Shown piece by piece: positions 50,157-58,010 of a DNA stretch of 64,000 nt (positions within the stretch are counted from its first letter, which is position 1; every line of letters starts with the position of its first letter). The stretch is from NCBI GenBank assembly GCA_910579955.1, contig CAJTWE010000010.1:8817-72816 (forward strand), given 5' to 3'. Below the pieces are notes generated by a model. That model was given only the letters and a program-made list of their open reading frames with translations. It searched no databases and had not been told where the DNA came from. The DNA comes from an uncultured Ruminococcus sp. (GTDB lineage Bacteria > Bacillota > Clostridia > Oscillospirales > Ruminococcaceae). A program made the position numbers and the translations under genes.

Positions 50157-50568
50157 AAGCGAAAAAAGTAAAATCAATCAGATGATGGGCATTACAATTG
50201 ACAAAATTCGTGAAATGGGTGATGTGAAAACCGTTATAGGAGACCCAATACAGGCAGGCGAAACAACTATTATACCTGTATCAAAGGTTTCTTATGGATT
50301 TGCCTCAGGAGGCTCAGACTTGCCGGCAAAACAAAATCCGAAAGAGCTTTTCGGTGGCGGCGCTGGTGCAGGAGTTACAGTACAGCCTATAGCATTCCTT
50401 ATTGTAAATAAAGATGGAAATGTACGTCTTATACAGGTTTCTTCGTCAGATGACAAGGTAAGCAATATTATTCGCTCTGTTCCTGAACTTCTTGATAAGA
50501 TATCTGAAATGGTAAAGGAGCATAAAGAGAAGAAATCAGAGGAAGGCACATTAAAAACCGAAGAATAA
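50146..50568 (+). CDS. ytfJ: GerW/YtfJ family sporulation protein
   Basis: 140 residues from ATG 50146 (AAGGAGGAATT upstream). DKIREMGDVKTVIGDPIQAGETTIIPVSKVSYGFASGGSD, a Gly-rich FGGGAGAGVTVQPIAFLIV and a C-terminal amphipathic helix are the YtfJ pattern. The family is found in spore formers and its Bacillus member affects germination. The operon order scpA-scpB-DUF2953-ytfJ-dac-rluB is conserved in Clostridia. Confidence 0.92.
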   Translation: MQTESEKSKINQMMGITIDKIREMGDVKTVIGDPIQAGETTIIPVSKVSYGFASGGSDLPAKQNPKELFGGGAGAGVTVQPIAFLIVNKDGNVRLIQVSSSDDKVSNIIRSVPELLDKISEMVKEHKEKKSEEGTLKTEE

Positions 50569-50636
50569 TATTTCTATACTTCTATAATTGCAATATCTCT
50601 CATATATTGTCCCAAAAACATTATGGAGGATTATAT

Positions 50637-51779
50637 ATGAGAAGATTTCTTTGCTGTGTTATTCTGCTTGTTTCGGTAATATGTTTTCCACTTTCTGTAA
50701 GTGCGGATAATCAGGCAGAAACTGAGGTTTCTGCCGCCGCTTACGTTGTTATGGACGCTGCCACACGTTCTGTTATCTATGAATCAAACGCTCATGAGAA
50801 GCTGCCTATGGCAAGCACTACAAAAATAATGTCAACGCTTATATGCCTTGAAAGCGGCGATCTTGACAGTGAATTTACTGTAGATTCCGACGCTATACAT
50901 ATAGAAGGATCTTCCATGGGGCTTGTTGATGGTGATATTGTAACAAAACGTGCTTTGTGCTATGGAATGCTTTTGCCATCAGGTAATGATGCGGCAGGTG
51001 CGGTCGCTGTACGTATTGCAGGAAGTTATAGCAACTTTGCAAATCTTATGAATGAACGTGCCAAAAGTATCGGTATGGAAAATACGCACTTTGTAACTCC
51101 GTCCGGACTTCATGATGATAATCATTATTCTACTGCCTATGATATGGGAATTCTTACTGCACAGGCTCTTCGCAATGATGATTTCCGTGAAATATGCTGT
51201 AAGGAAAGCGCTAAGGTGACATTTGGAAATCCACCTTTTGAAAGATGGCTTAAAAATACAAATAAGCTGCTTGCAAGTTGTGAGGGCGTTATAGGTGTGA
51301 AAACGGGATTTACAGACGAGGCAGGAAGATGCCTTGTTTCTGCCTGTACAAGAGATGATGTAACTTTGATATGTGTTACTCTTAATGACAAGAACGACTG
51401 GAATGACCATTCGCAGCTTTATAACCTTGCATTTTCATCAATAACTGCAAAGCATGCGGATATGCCTGAGGATATAAAACTTCCCGTTGCCGGAGGAGAA
51501 AAAAGCAGTGTAAATCTTTATGCCAAAAACGATGTGGTATATGGTGAAACAGAGACAAGTGGCAGTGATGTAAGATGGGAGATAGAAGCAGCGCCTATGC
51601 TCTATGCCCCCGTAAAGGCTGACAGCATTGGCGGCTACCTTGTTCACTACTGCGGTGAATTTGAAATTTCAAGGCAGCCTTTGTATGCTGCCAATAATGT
51701 TTCGTATTGCGAAAGCAAGGATGAAAATAAAAATGCATTTGAAAAAATATCGGAAAAACTAAGAGAATTTTTCTCATAA
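50637..51779 (+). CDS. D-alanyl-D-alanine carboxypeptidase (DacF/DacB type)
   Basis: 380 residues from ATG 50637 (TGGAGG). Signal peptide ~1-23, then the serine peptidase motifs in order: S60-TTK63 (nucleophile), S115-G-N117 and K222-T-G224. A C-terminal beta domain of ~110 residues follows. It trims peptidoglycan pentapeptides outside the membrane; next to ytfJ it may act in spore cortex maturation like DacF/DacB, but a vegetative PBP5-like role cannot be excluded. Confidence 0.94.
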   Translation: MRRFLCCVILLVSVICFPLSVSADNQAETEVSAAAYVVMDAATRSVIYESNAHEKLPMASTTKIMSTLICLESGDLDSEFTVDSDAIHIEGSSMGLVDGDIVTKRALCYGMLLPSGNDAAGAVAVRIAGSYSNFANLMNERAKSIGMENTHFVTPSGLHDDNHYSTAYDMGILTAQALRNDDFREICCKESAKVTFGNPPFERWLKNTNKLLASCEGVIGVKTGFTDEAGRCLVSACTRDDVTLICVTLNDKNDWNDHSQLYNLAFSSITAKHADMPEDIKLPVAGGEKSSVNLYAKNDVVYGETETSGSDVRWEIEAAPMLYAPVKADSIGGYLVHYCGEFEISRQPLYAANNVSYCESKDENKNAFEKISEKLREFFS

Positions 51780-51797
51780 GAAAAAAAGGAGTTAATT

Positions 51798-52532
51798 TTG
51801 GAAAAAATAAGAATACAGAAATTGCTGGCAGATGCCGGTTATTGTTCAAGAAGAAAGGCAGAAGCCCTTATATCAGCGGGCAAGATAAAATTAAACGGTC
51901 ATCCTGTAAAGCTTGGAGACAAGGCGACCTATCAAGACCTTATAACTGTAAGTGGTGAGCGTGTTTATCTTTCACGAAAGAAAAACTATCGCTATTTAAT
52001 GCTTTATAAGCCAAGAGGATATGTAACTACTACGTCAGATGAATTAGAAAGACGTTGCGTAATGGATCTTTTAGGGGATGATGTAGAAGAGCGTGTATAT
52101 CCTGTTGGCCGTCTTGATAAGGACTCTGAGGGTCTGCTGCTGCTTACAAATGACGGAAACTTTGCAAATGATATTATGCACCCGAGCCGTCATATCAGTA
52201 AAACTTATCGTGTAACTGTTCGTCCTGATGTTACAGAAGAACAGCTTGTGGAACTTGCCAGCGGAATTGATCTGGATGGTAGAAAAACACTGCCTGCAAA
52301 TGTTGTAGTAAAAACAAGAGAACCGGGACGTGTTGTTTTGCTTATTACTATCAAAGAAGGCAGAAATCGTCAGATACGAAGAATGTGCGAGGCTTTGGGT
52401 CTTGAAGTCGCAAGACTTCGCCGTGTAAGTGTAGGCCCTTTGAAGCTCGGCATGATGAAGCCCGGTACATATCGTGACCTTACTGCCGAGGAACTTCGTG
52501 CAATCAGAAATGCTATAGGAAAAGAAAATTAA
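51798..52532 (+). CDS. rluB: 23S rRNA pseudouridine synthase RluB-type
   Basis: 244 residues with an N-terminal S4 domain (RIQKLLADAGYCSRRKAEALISAGKIKLNG) and the RsuA/RluB catalytic core (GRLDKDSEGLLLLTNDG with the catalytic Asp, and EGRNRQIRRMCEALG). Translation starts at TTG 51798, supported by AAAGGAG six bases upstream and absence of a nearer ATG that keeps the S4 domain. Last gene of the conserved scpA-rluB string. Confidence 0.95.
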   Translation: MEKIRIQKLLADAGYCSRRKAEALISAGKIKLNGHPVKLGDKATYQDLITVSGERVYLSRKKNYRYLMLYKPRGYVTTTSDELERRCVMDLLGDDVEERVYPVGRLDKDSEGLLLLTNDGNFANDIMHPSRHISKTYRVTVRPDVTEEQLVELASGIDLDGRKTLPANVVVKTREPGRVVLLITIKEGRNRQIRRMCEALGLEVARLRRVSVGPLKLGMMKPGTYRDLTAEELRAIRNAIGKEN

Positions 52533-52566
52533 GAAAGATATAAAACAATGAAAGGAGACGGTATTT

Positions 52567-53514
52567 ATGCCAATTTGTATTTCACCGGAGCTGCCGGCTT
52601 ATCAAACTCTTGCCGAGGAAAACATTTTTGTCATGGATAATATCCGTGCTTCTCATCAGGATATACGTCCATTAAGAGTGCTGATACTTAATCTCATGCC
52701 TAAAAAAATAGAGACGGAATGTCAGTTTTTGAGACTTCTTAGTAATACTCCTATTCAGGTGAATATTGAGTTTTTGCAAATTGCAAGTCATGTAAGCAAG
52801 AATACTTCAAAAAGTCACCTTGATGCGTTTTATCATACTTTTGATGAAATACGTGACGATTACTATGACGGTTGTATAATTACCGGCGCTCCTGTTGAGC
52901 ATCTTGATTATGAGGATGTTGACTATTGGGATGAGATAAAGGAGATAATGGAATGGACTAAAACGCATGTTTTTTCTACTCTGCATATATGCTGGGCTGC
53001 ACTTGCAGGACTTTATTATCATTTCGATGTTCCTAAATATGATCTTGAGCAAAAGATGTTTGGAATATTTCCTCATACTGTTAAAGTTAAGAATATCCAG
53101 CTTCTTCGTGGATTCGACGATGTTTTCAATGCACCTCATTCAAGACTTTCAGAGGTTCGTCGTGATGATATTGTCAAGATACCGAAACTCAGAATTCTTA
53201 CTGAATCAGAATATGCGGGAGTACATATTGTCGCAAATAACAACGGCAGACAGTACTTTATAACAGGTCATTTTGAATACGACCGAAATACTCTTAAAGA
53301 AGAATATCTGCGTGATGCAGCAAAGGGTATTGACATACAGCTGCCATTTAATTATTTTCCTGATAATGACCCTTCCAACGAACCGGTTTATACATGGGGA
53401 TGCAGTGCAAATTTGCTTTTTTCCAACTGGATCAATCACTGTGTATACCAGCTTACACCATATGATCTCAGTCAGCTTGAACTGTATAACTGGGATTGGG
53501 AAGCGGGATTGTAA
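52567..53514 (+). CDS. metA: Homoserine O-acyltransferase MetA (acetyl-type by residue 111)
   Basis: 315 residues. Nucleophile Cys142 (STLHICWAALAGLY), His and Glu of the triad in ITGHFEYDRNTL, and Lys47 region LNLMPKKIETE are present. Residue 111 is Glu (GAPVEHLDYEDV); in studied MetA enzymes Glu at 111 goes with acetyl-CoA use and Gly with succinyl-CoA, so O-acetylhomoserine is the expected product. AAAGGAGA SD. Its homoserine would come from hom at 34.5 kb. No SAM riboswitch fits in the 34-base gap upstream. Confidence 0.95.
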   Translation: MPICISPELPAYQTLAEENIFVMDNIRASHQDIRPLRVLILNLMPKKIETECQFLRLLSNTPIQVNIEFLQIASHVSKNTSKSHLDAFYHTFDEIRDDYYDGCIITGAPVEHLDYEDVDYWDEIKEIMEWTKTHVFSTLHICWAALAGLYYHFDVPKYDLEQKMFGIFPHTVKVKNIQLLRGFDDVFNAPHSRLSEVRRDDIVKIPKLRILTESEYAGVHIVANNNGRQYFITGHFEYDRNTLKEEYLRDAAKGIDIQLPFNYFPDNDPSNEPVYTWGCSANLLFSNWINHCVYQLTPYDLSQLELYNWDWEAGL

Positions 53515-53540
53515 TAATATTTAATAATATCTAATAATAT
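53511..53540 (+). repeat. Three tandem 10-base NTAATAATAT units at the metA stop
   Basis: The first unit contains the metA TAA stop; units start at 53511, 53521 and 53531. Confidence 0.85.
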
Positions 53541-53542
53541 TT

Positions 53543-53577
53543 GAGCTGTCTCAGATTATATCTGCGGCAGCTTTTTT
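53543..53577 (+). terminator. Terminator after metA
   Basis: AGCTG..AGAT pairs with ATCT..CAGCT, then TTTTTTC. Confidence 0.82.
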
Positions 53578-53657
53578 CATTCTATTAATAATGCGTCATA
53601 ATGAGATGCTTTGCTGCATAAACTGAAACATCACGGATATAATAACGAGGTGATGGA

Positions 53658-54794
53658 ATGAGAAAAAGGCTTTCCCGAAGAGCTGCTGTACGTCTTAAAC
53701 GCAGGATATTTGCGATTACAGGTGTACTTCTAACAGTATTTATTATTTGTTTTGGTGTGACAAAAGGCTTTTCAGAAAAAATATCTGACAATAGCGGTCC
53801 GGATATGAATTCAAGGCAGCTTAGCAATGTATGCAATGAGGTATATATGGATCTCCAAAGGGAAGAATGGGATCCGCTCAGTGATGAGGCTCTTGAAGCA
53901 GCTTCCGCAAATCAATCGGATAAAAAAGAAAAAAAGGAAAATTCCGATAAAAAGGAAACCGGAAGTAAGCCGTATCCGGAAAATTGGAATGAAAGCGATG
54001 AAACAGAAATAATTCGTACAACACTGGGCGGATATTCAGGAGATAAATTTTTTACTCTTGAAAATGGAGGTCAGATAGCAAATTATACTTCTCATACAAA
54101 CAGCGAACTCTTGCAGGAAAGTGTATTAAAGCCTGCATTTAAAATATCTGTCAATGAAAAACCACAGGTTCTTATAATGCATACGCATACAACAGAAACA
54201 TATGAACCATATGTCAGGGAGTCATTTGACCCGAGCTTTAATTACCGTACCACTGATAGCAGCAAAAATGTTGTTGCAGTAGGAGAGGCTATAGCGGAAA
54301 AATTGAGAGCTGCTGGGATAGTCACAATTCATGATGAAACAATACATGATTATCCATCATATACGGGTGCATATGAACGCAGCGCAGAGACCGTGAAAAG
54401 CATTTTGGAAAAAAATCCAAGTATTCGTGTAGTTCTTGATATACATAGAGATGCTATAGGCACGGAGACTTCTATTACTCAGCCTGTTGCAGAAATAAAC
54501 GGCAAAGAGTCGGCGCAGGTAATGATAATATCTGGTTGTGATGACGGTACTATGGATATGCCGAATTACTTGTTCAATTTTCGATTTGCCTGCCGTTTGC
54601 AAGAACAGATGGAGAGTATGTATCCAGGCCTTGCAAGACCTGTTCTCTTTGACTACAGAAGATATAATCAAGATTTAACTACGGGTAGTTTGCTTATAGA
54701 AGTAGGTTCTCATGGAAACACGTTTGAGCAGGCTGTGTATGCCGGTTCACTTTTAGGAGATGCTTTAACGGAAGTTCTGCTGGATTTACATTAA
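53658..54794 (+). CDS. spoIIP: Stage II sporulation protein P
   Basis: 378 residues: basic start, TM ~17-37, a Lys/Glu-rich linker to ~110, and the SpoIIP amidase/endopeptidase domain with PQVLIMHTHTTETYEPY, VVAVGEAIAEKLRAAGI, VVLDIHRDAIG and TTGSLLIEVGSHGNTFEQA (His, His and Glu of the zinc site). In spore formers it degrades peptidoglycan with SpoIID during engulfment. Present outside a gpr-spoIIP pair. GAGGTGATGG SD. Confidence 0.95.
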   Translation: MRKRLSRRAAVRLKRRIFAITGVLLTVFIICFGVTKGFSEKISDNSGPDMNSRQLSNVCNEVYMDLQREEWDPLSDEALEAASANQSDKKEKKENSDKKETGSKPYPENWNESDETEIIRTTLGGYSGDKFFTLENGGQIANYTSHTNSELLQESVLKPAFKISVNEKPQVLIMHTHTTETYEPYVRESFDPSFNYRTTDSSKNVVAVGEAIAEKLRAAGIVTIHDETIHDYPSYTGAYERSAETVKSILEKNPSIRVVLDIHRDAIGTETSITQPVAEINGKESAQVMIISGCDDGTMDMPNYLFNFRFACRLQEQMESMYPGLARPVLFDYRRYNQDLTTGSLLIEVGSHGNTFEQAVYAGSLLGDALTEVLLDLH

Positions 54795-54825
54795 ACAAAA
54801 TTAAATAAAATTGGAGGAATTCTAA

Positions 54826-55119
54826 ATGAAAGGTCGAATTATTAAAACGGTAAAAATACTTGCAGCTTACATTATGTTGAATGTTGGTGCGCTCAGCTGG
54901 ATAGAGGTTTCGGCAGCAACGGAAAATAAGATGAATTCAGTTCAAATGACAATGGCAGAAATAAAAACAGATTCTGAAAATAATCTTGAAATAAGTGTTT
55001 TGGGGAAAAGTGCAGTTTTTGATTTTTCGTTTATAGAGTTAAAAGAAGTGCAGACTGTGATTTTTGCATTTGTTGATCCGCTTATTTTAGCTGCGTGGGA
55101 GACAGTGCTGCAAATTTGA
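54826..55119 (+). CDS. Small exported protein of unknown function
   Basis: 97 residues with a strong SD (TTGGAGGAATT). N-terminal MKGRIIKTVKILAAYIMLNVGALSWIEVSA looks like a signal peptide or anchor cleaved after VSA; the mature ~65 residues alternate polar and hydrophobic stretches and end in a second hydrophobic segment (VIFAFVDPLILAAWETVLQI). I recognise no family. It follows spoIIP by 31 bases, so co-expression in sporulation is possible. Confidence 0.6.
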   Translation: MKGRIIKTVKILAAYIMLNVGALSWIEVSAATENKMNSVQMTMAEIKTDSENNLEISVLGKSAVFDFSFIELKEVQTVIFAFVDPLILAAWETVLQI

Positions 55120-55136
55120 ATTTTTGTGCATATCTC

Positions 55137-55165
55137 TTGCAATTTTATATATTTTATGGTATAAT
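55137..55165 (+). promoter_or_regulatory. Promoter of tRNA-Arg(CCG)
   Basis: TTGCAA (55137-55142), 17-base spacer, TATAAT (55160-55165). Confidence 0.82.
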
Positions 55166-55203
55166 AATTTATTGTAAGGTAAGAAATTTCTTGCAATAAT
55201 TAT

Positions 55204-55280
55204 GCGCCTGTAGCTCAGCTGGATAGAGCGTTAGACTCCGACTCTGAAGACCGTGCGTTCGAATCGCATCAGGCGTACCA
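55204..55280 (+). tRNA. tRNA-Arg (anticodon CCG)
   Basis: Acceptor GCGCCTG/CAGGCGT (terminal G-U), anticodon stem TTAGA/TCTGA with loop CTCCGAC, encoded CCA. Confidence 0.95.
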
Positions 55281-55296
55281 TCGGCAATTTGCCGCA

Positions 55297-55337
55297 GAAA
55301 AATCCCCATCCTATTTTGCAGGATGGGGATTTTTCTC
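55297..55337 (+). terminator. Terminator of tRNA-Arg(CCG)
   Basis: AGAAAAATCCCCATCC pairs with GGATGGGGATTTTTCT; symmetric, so it also suits the convergent exporter gene. Confidence 0.92.
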
Positions 55338-55358
55338 TTTAATATTTAAATATTGTAT

Positions 55359-56426
55359 CTATTTTGAGGGTGCAAGCTTTTCAAAGTGATTGCTGATAAA
55401 ATTGATAATAGGTTCAAACATATGATCAAACAGCCATATATATAAAGCACTGAATATGTTATTAAAAACTCTGAATATAATGGCGTATTTTATACCAAGA
55501 ACAGATATGGCAATTGAAATAGCGCTCATAGAGTTAAATGCAGTTTGCCAACTATAGTGAACGGATAATCCTGTACCAATTCCTCCAATTATTCCTATGA
55601 ATCCGTGCCAGCTTTCTGGTAAAACAAAGTATACAATCAGAAATAGGATTCCACCTAAAATACTTCCAATTGTACGGAATTTTACACGCTCTGCAATATC
55701 GTTTTTAAAAGGAAAGGTAACGGACATGGCGGCAATTCCAAGCCAATATGCTTTAGGTAATCCTAAAAGATTAGCAATCAGCAATACGCTTGAAACGCCT
55801 AAGGTCATTCGCAACTGCCATCTTGTACGTGTAGAAGATAGACTGAATTCTTGAAATATATTTTTCAGACTGCGTTTATATTGTACCTTTTTGTGGTTGC
55901 GATATAGAATAAAAGATGTTATAATTGCACCAACCAAAAGACCTAAAAGTCGCATTTTATATTCATGACCACTTACATCGTACCCTTGAAGCAAAAGATA
56001 AGAAAGCACCAAAGTCGAATGATTGAACATAATTACATTATGGCTTCCTAGTATCATTAAAAGAAAAATACAAATAATATTAATGCAAAAAGCCCATCCG
56101 ACAGGTACTAAATTTGATACTTTAGGACCTGCTGCAAGAATTCCGAATATTATAAACATACAAAAAACGGAGTGGGATGTGCGTATTCCCAAGTCGGAAA
56201 ATCTGAATGCCATAATACTGAGAAGCACTGCGAGTCCTGCAATACTGTTGCTTGCACCGAATAATATGCTGAATAACATTATAAATGCAGAACTGAAAGC
56301 TACATTAAGCAATATTTTAAACAAAAAAATCGCAATATGTTTTCGCTTTTCCTTTGGGTTTTTAAAACTTGCTATATAATTTTTAGATCCGGCTTGATTT
56401 AGCTGAAGTTCTTGATAAAAAGTCAT
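55359..56426 (-). CDS. FUSC family (aromatic acid/efflux type) membrane protein
   Basis: 355 residues with about ten TM segments in two sets separated by a basic cytosolic loop (RNHKKVQYKRSLKNIFQEFSLSSTRTRWQLRMTLG), the FUSC/DUF2955-like pattern (FFLFKILLNVAFSSAFIMLF...; LGLPKAYWLGIAAMSVTFPFKNDIAERVKFRTIGSILGG). Likely an exporter; substrate unknown. Its ATG overlaps the marR stop by four bases, so exporter and repressor are translated together. Confidence 0.85.
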   Translation of the reverse strand: MTFYQELQLNQAGSKNYIASFKNPKEKRKHIAIFLFKILLNVAFSSAFIMLFSILFGASNSIAGLAVLLSIMAFRFSDLGIRTSHSVFCMFIIFGILAAGPKVSNLVPVGWAFCINIICIFLLMILGSHNVIMFNHSTLVLSYLLLQGYDVSGHEYKMRLLGLLVGAIITSFILYRNHKKVQYKRSLKNIFQEFSLSSTRTRWQLRMTLGVSSVLLIANLLGLPKAYWLGIAAMSVTFPFKNDIAERVKFRTIGSILGGILFLIVYFVLPESWHGFIGIIGGIGTGLSVHYSWQTAFNSMSAISIAISVLGIKYAIIFRVFNNIFSALYIWLFDHMFEPIINFISNHFEKLAPSK

Positions 56427-56866
56427 TGTTTTCCCTCCTGTTGCAACATGTTATTGGCTTCTTTTATCTGAGCAATTAAAGATAAAAAGCATTCTTCTCC
56501 AAGAACTCGTCGTAGCTTATAGATAGGTTCTAAATAATACCGATAAGTCTGGTCTAGTTCCTGATTGCCTTCGGATGTGCTGAGAAGAGTGTAGCTTCTT
56601 TTATCTTTGGAATTATATTGTTTTATAATAAACTTTTTCTTTTCTAAACGTTCGATTAAGCGGCTTACCGAAGATTTACTTAATCCTGTCAGCGTGGTCA
56701 GTTCCATAGGGGTTATAGGTTTATCTGACAATACAATTGTAGATAAAATAGTTATTTCCTGAGAGGATGTGAGACCATTTCTTTTTGAACGCTTTACATT
56801 AAGACTGGAAAAAAGCCTTATATCCTGCATTTTCTCCATCATATCTATCCAATCAAATTCTTCCAT
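56423..56866 (-). CDS. MarR family transcriptional regulator
   Basis: 147 residues with the winged helix TILSTIVLSDKPITPMELTTLTGLSKSSVSRLIERLEKKKFIIKQYNSKDKRSYTLLSTSEG. It is first in a two-gene unit with the FUSC exporter, and a near-perfect palindrome lies between its promoter and start, the usual design of a repressor relieved by a phenolic or drug ligand. Confidence 0.93.
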   Translation of the reverse strand: MEEFDWIDMMEKMQDIRLFSSLNVKRSKRNGLTSSQEITILSTIVLSDKPITPMELTTLTGLSKSSVSRLIERLEKKKFIIKQYNSKDKRSYTLLSTSEGNQELDQTYRYYLEPIYKLRRVLGEECFLSLIAQIKEANNMLQQEGKQ

Positions 56867-56900
56867 AATATTATCGCTTTCCTTTATAAATTATATTCGA

Positions 56901-56955
56901 GATAGTTTACAATGTGAACTATCTTTATTATAGCAAATAAAATTGATTTTGTCAA
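56901..56955 (-). promoter_or_regulatory. Promoter and palindromic operator of marR-FUSC
   Basis: Minus strand TTGACA (56955-56950), 17-base spacer, TATAAT (56932-56927). The palindrome GATAGTTTACA-A-TGTGAACTATC (56901-56923) has 11-base arms with one mismatch and lies just downstream of the -10, where binding would block transcription. Confidence 0.82.
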
Positions 56956-57024
56956 GCGTTTTATGTAGTCCTTAATTTATAGTACTACAAAAAAACTCCC
57001 GAAACCATATAGTTTCGGGAGTTT

Positions 57025-57116
57025 TGGCGGACAGAGAGGGATTCGAACCCTCGATACGCTATTAACGTATACACGAGTTCCAGTCGTGCGCCTTAGACCA
57101 GCTCAGCCATCTGTCC
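57025..57116 (-). tRNA. tRNA-Ser (anticodon GGA), copy B
   Basis: Identical base for base to the tRNA at 37807-37898. Confidence 0.96.
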
Positions 57117-57181
57117 ATGAATATTGAGTTTATAGTTCTTTAATGCCCTTCTGTGTATATACAAGAAGGGCAAAAAGAAAA

Positions 57182-57268
57182 TGGTGCGAGTGACGGGACT
57201 TGAACCCACACGTCGTTTCCAACACTAGCACCTCAAGCTAGCCTGTCTGCCTATTCCAGCACACTCGC
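57182..57268 (-). tRNA. tRNA-Leu (anticodon GAG), copy B
   Basis: Identical base for base to the tRNA at 37964-38050. Confidence 0.95.
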
Positions 57269-57287
57269 ATCAATATTCAACTCAATT

Positions 57288-57316
57288 ATTATAGCATACT
57301 TAAAAACGATTGTCAA
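57288..57316 (-). promoter_or_regulatory. Promoter of tRNA operon copy B
   Basis: Minus strand TTGACA (57316-57311), 17-base spacer (two substitutions and one more against copy A), TATAAT (57293-57288). Confidence 0.9.
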
Positions 57317-57355
57317 GAACTTTTTTTTAAGAAATTCCAAACAATAAGAAAAATA

Positions 57356-57390
57356 AAAATCCGCAGACTATTATAAAAAATCTGCGGATC
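57356..57390 (-). terminator. Terminator of the ligase-iorAB operon
   Basis: ATCCGCAGA pairs with TCTGCGGAT across a T-rich loop; minus-strand T run follows. Confidence 0.87.
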
Positions 57391-57428
57391 TATATTTATC
57401 TATAGCTATCTATAATTAGAACAGCATT

Positions 57429-58007
57429 TTACTTATTCAGATTGTATCCCAAATCAAATGCCTTGATGTTAAGGTCTACAAATTTAGGCGGAACTGTATT
57501 GCGAATAGTTTCTATCCAGTCTTCGTATGGAATATCTGTAGAAGTTGCCATAACGCCGATCAGAACAACGTTTACAGCCTTTATGCTGCCTGCCTGTGCA
57601 GCAAGGGAAGCTGCGTCTACTGTTGTAAGATCACAGACTTTCTGGAGCTTTTCGCATATATTCTCAGGATATTCAGCAGCTCCGATAATTACAGGCATAG
57701 GATTTATTTGCTGTGTGTTTACGATCATTCTGCCGCCTTTTTTCAGATACGGAAGAGCACGATAAGCTTCCAGCTCTTCAAATGCCAGAATAATATCAGC
57801 ACTGCCCTTGTCAACAATAGGGGACTGAACCTTTTCACCGTATTTTACGTAAGTTACAACGCTGCCGCCACGCTGGCTCATACCGTGAACCTCAGATACC
57901 TTTACATCAAGGCCAGCACCAATAACAGCATTTCCCAGTATTCTGCTGGCAAGAAGTGTACCCTGACCGCCTACACCTACTATCATAATATTTTTGCTAT
58001 GACTCAT
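57429..58007 (-). CDS. iorB: Indolepyruvate:ferredoxin oxidoreductase subunit beta
   Basis: 192 residues of the gamma-type domain of 2-oxoacid oxidoreductases: IMIVGVGGQGTLLASRILGNAVIGAGLDVKVSEVHGMSQRGGSVVTYVKYG, then IILAFEELEAYRALPYLKKGG. Partner of IorA, three bases apart. The complex interconverts aryl pyruvates and aryl-acetyl-CoA with ferredoxin. Ends at a terminator. Confidence 0.95.
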   Translation of the reverse strand: MSHSKNIMIVGVGGQGTLLASRILGNAVIGAGLDVKVSEVHGMSQRGGSVVTYVKYGEKVQSPIVDKGSADIILAFEELEAYRALPYLKKGGRMIVNTQQINPMPVIIGAAEYPENICEKLQKVCDLTTVDAASLAAQAGSIKAVNVVLIGVMATSTDIPYEDWIETIRNTVPPKFVDLNIKAFDLGYNLNK

Positions 58008-58010
58008 TTT

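Larger units (their letters stand above)
56991..57316 (-). repeat. Duplicated tRNA-Leu/tRNA-Ser operon, copy B
   Basis: Matches 37773-38098 at a constant offset of 19218 bases with five substitutions and no indel. Includes terminator palindrome 56991-57024, both tRNAs and promoter. Confidence 0.95.

Noticed and set aside
52533..52566. SAM riboswitch before metA
   Set aside because: The gap is 34 bases, too short for any SAM riboswitch, and contains only the SD.
56991..57316. Duplicated tRNA operon as att repeats bounding a genomic island
   Set aside because: The 19 kb between the copies is mostly conserved core genes (recQ, rpmB, scpAB, metA) and has no integrase.
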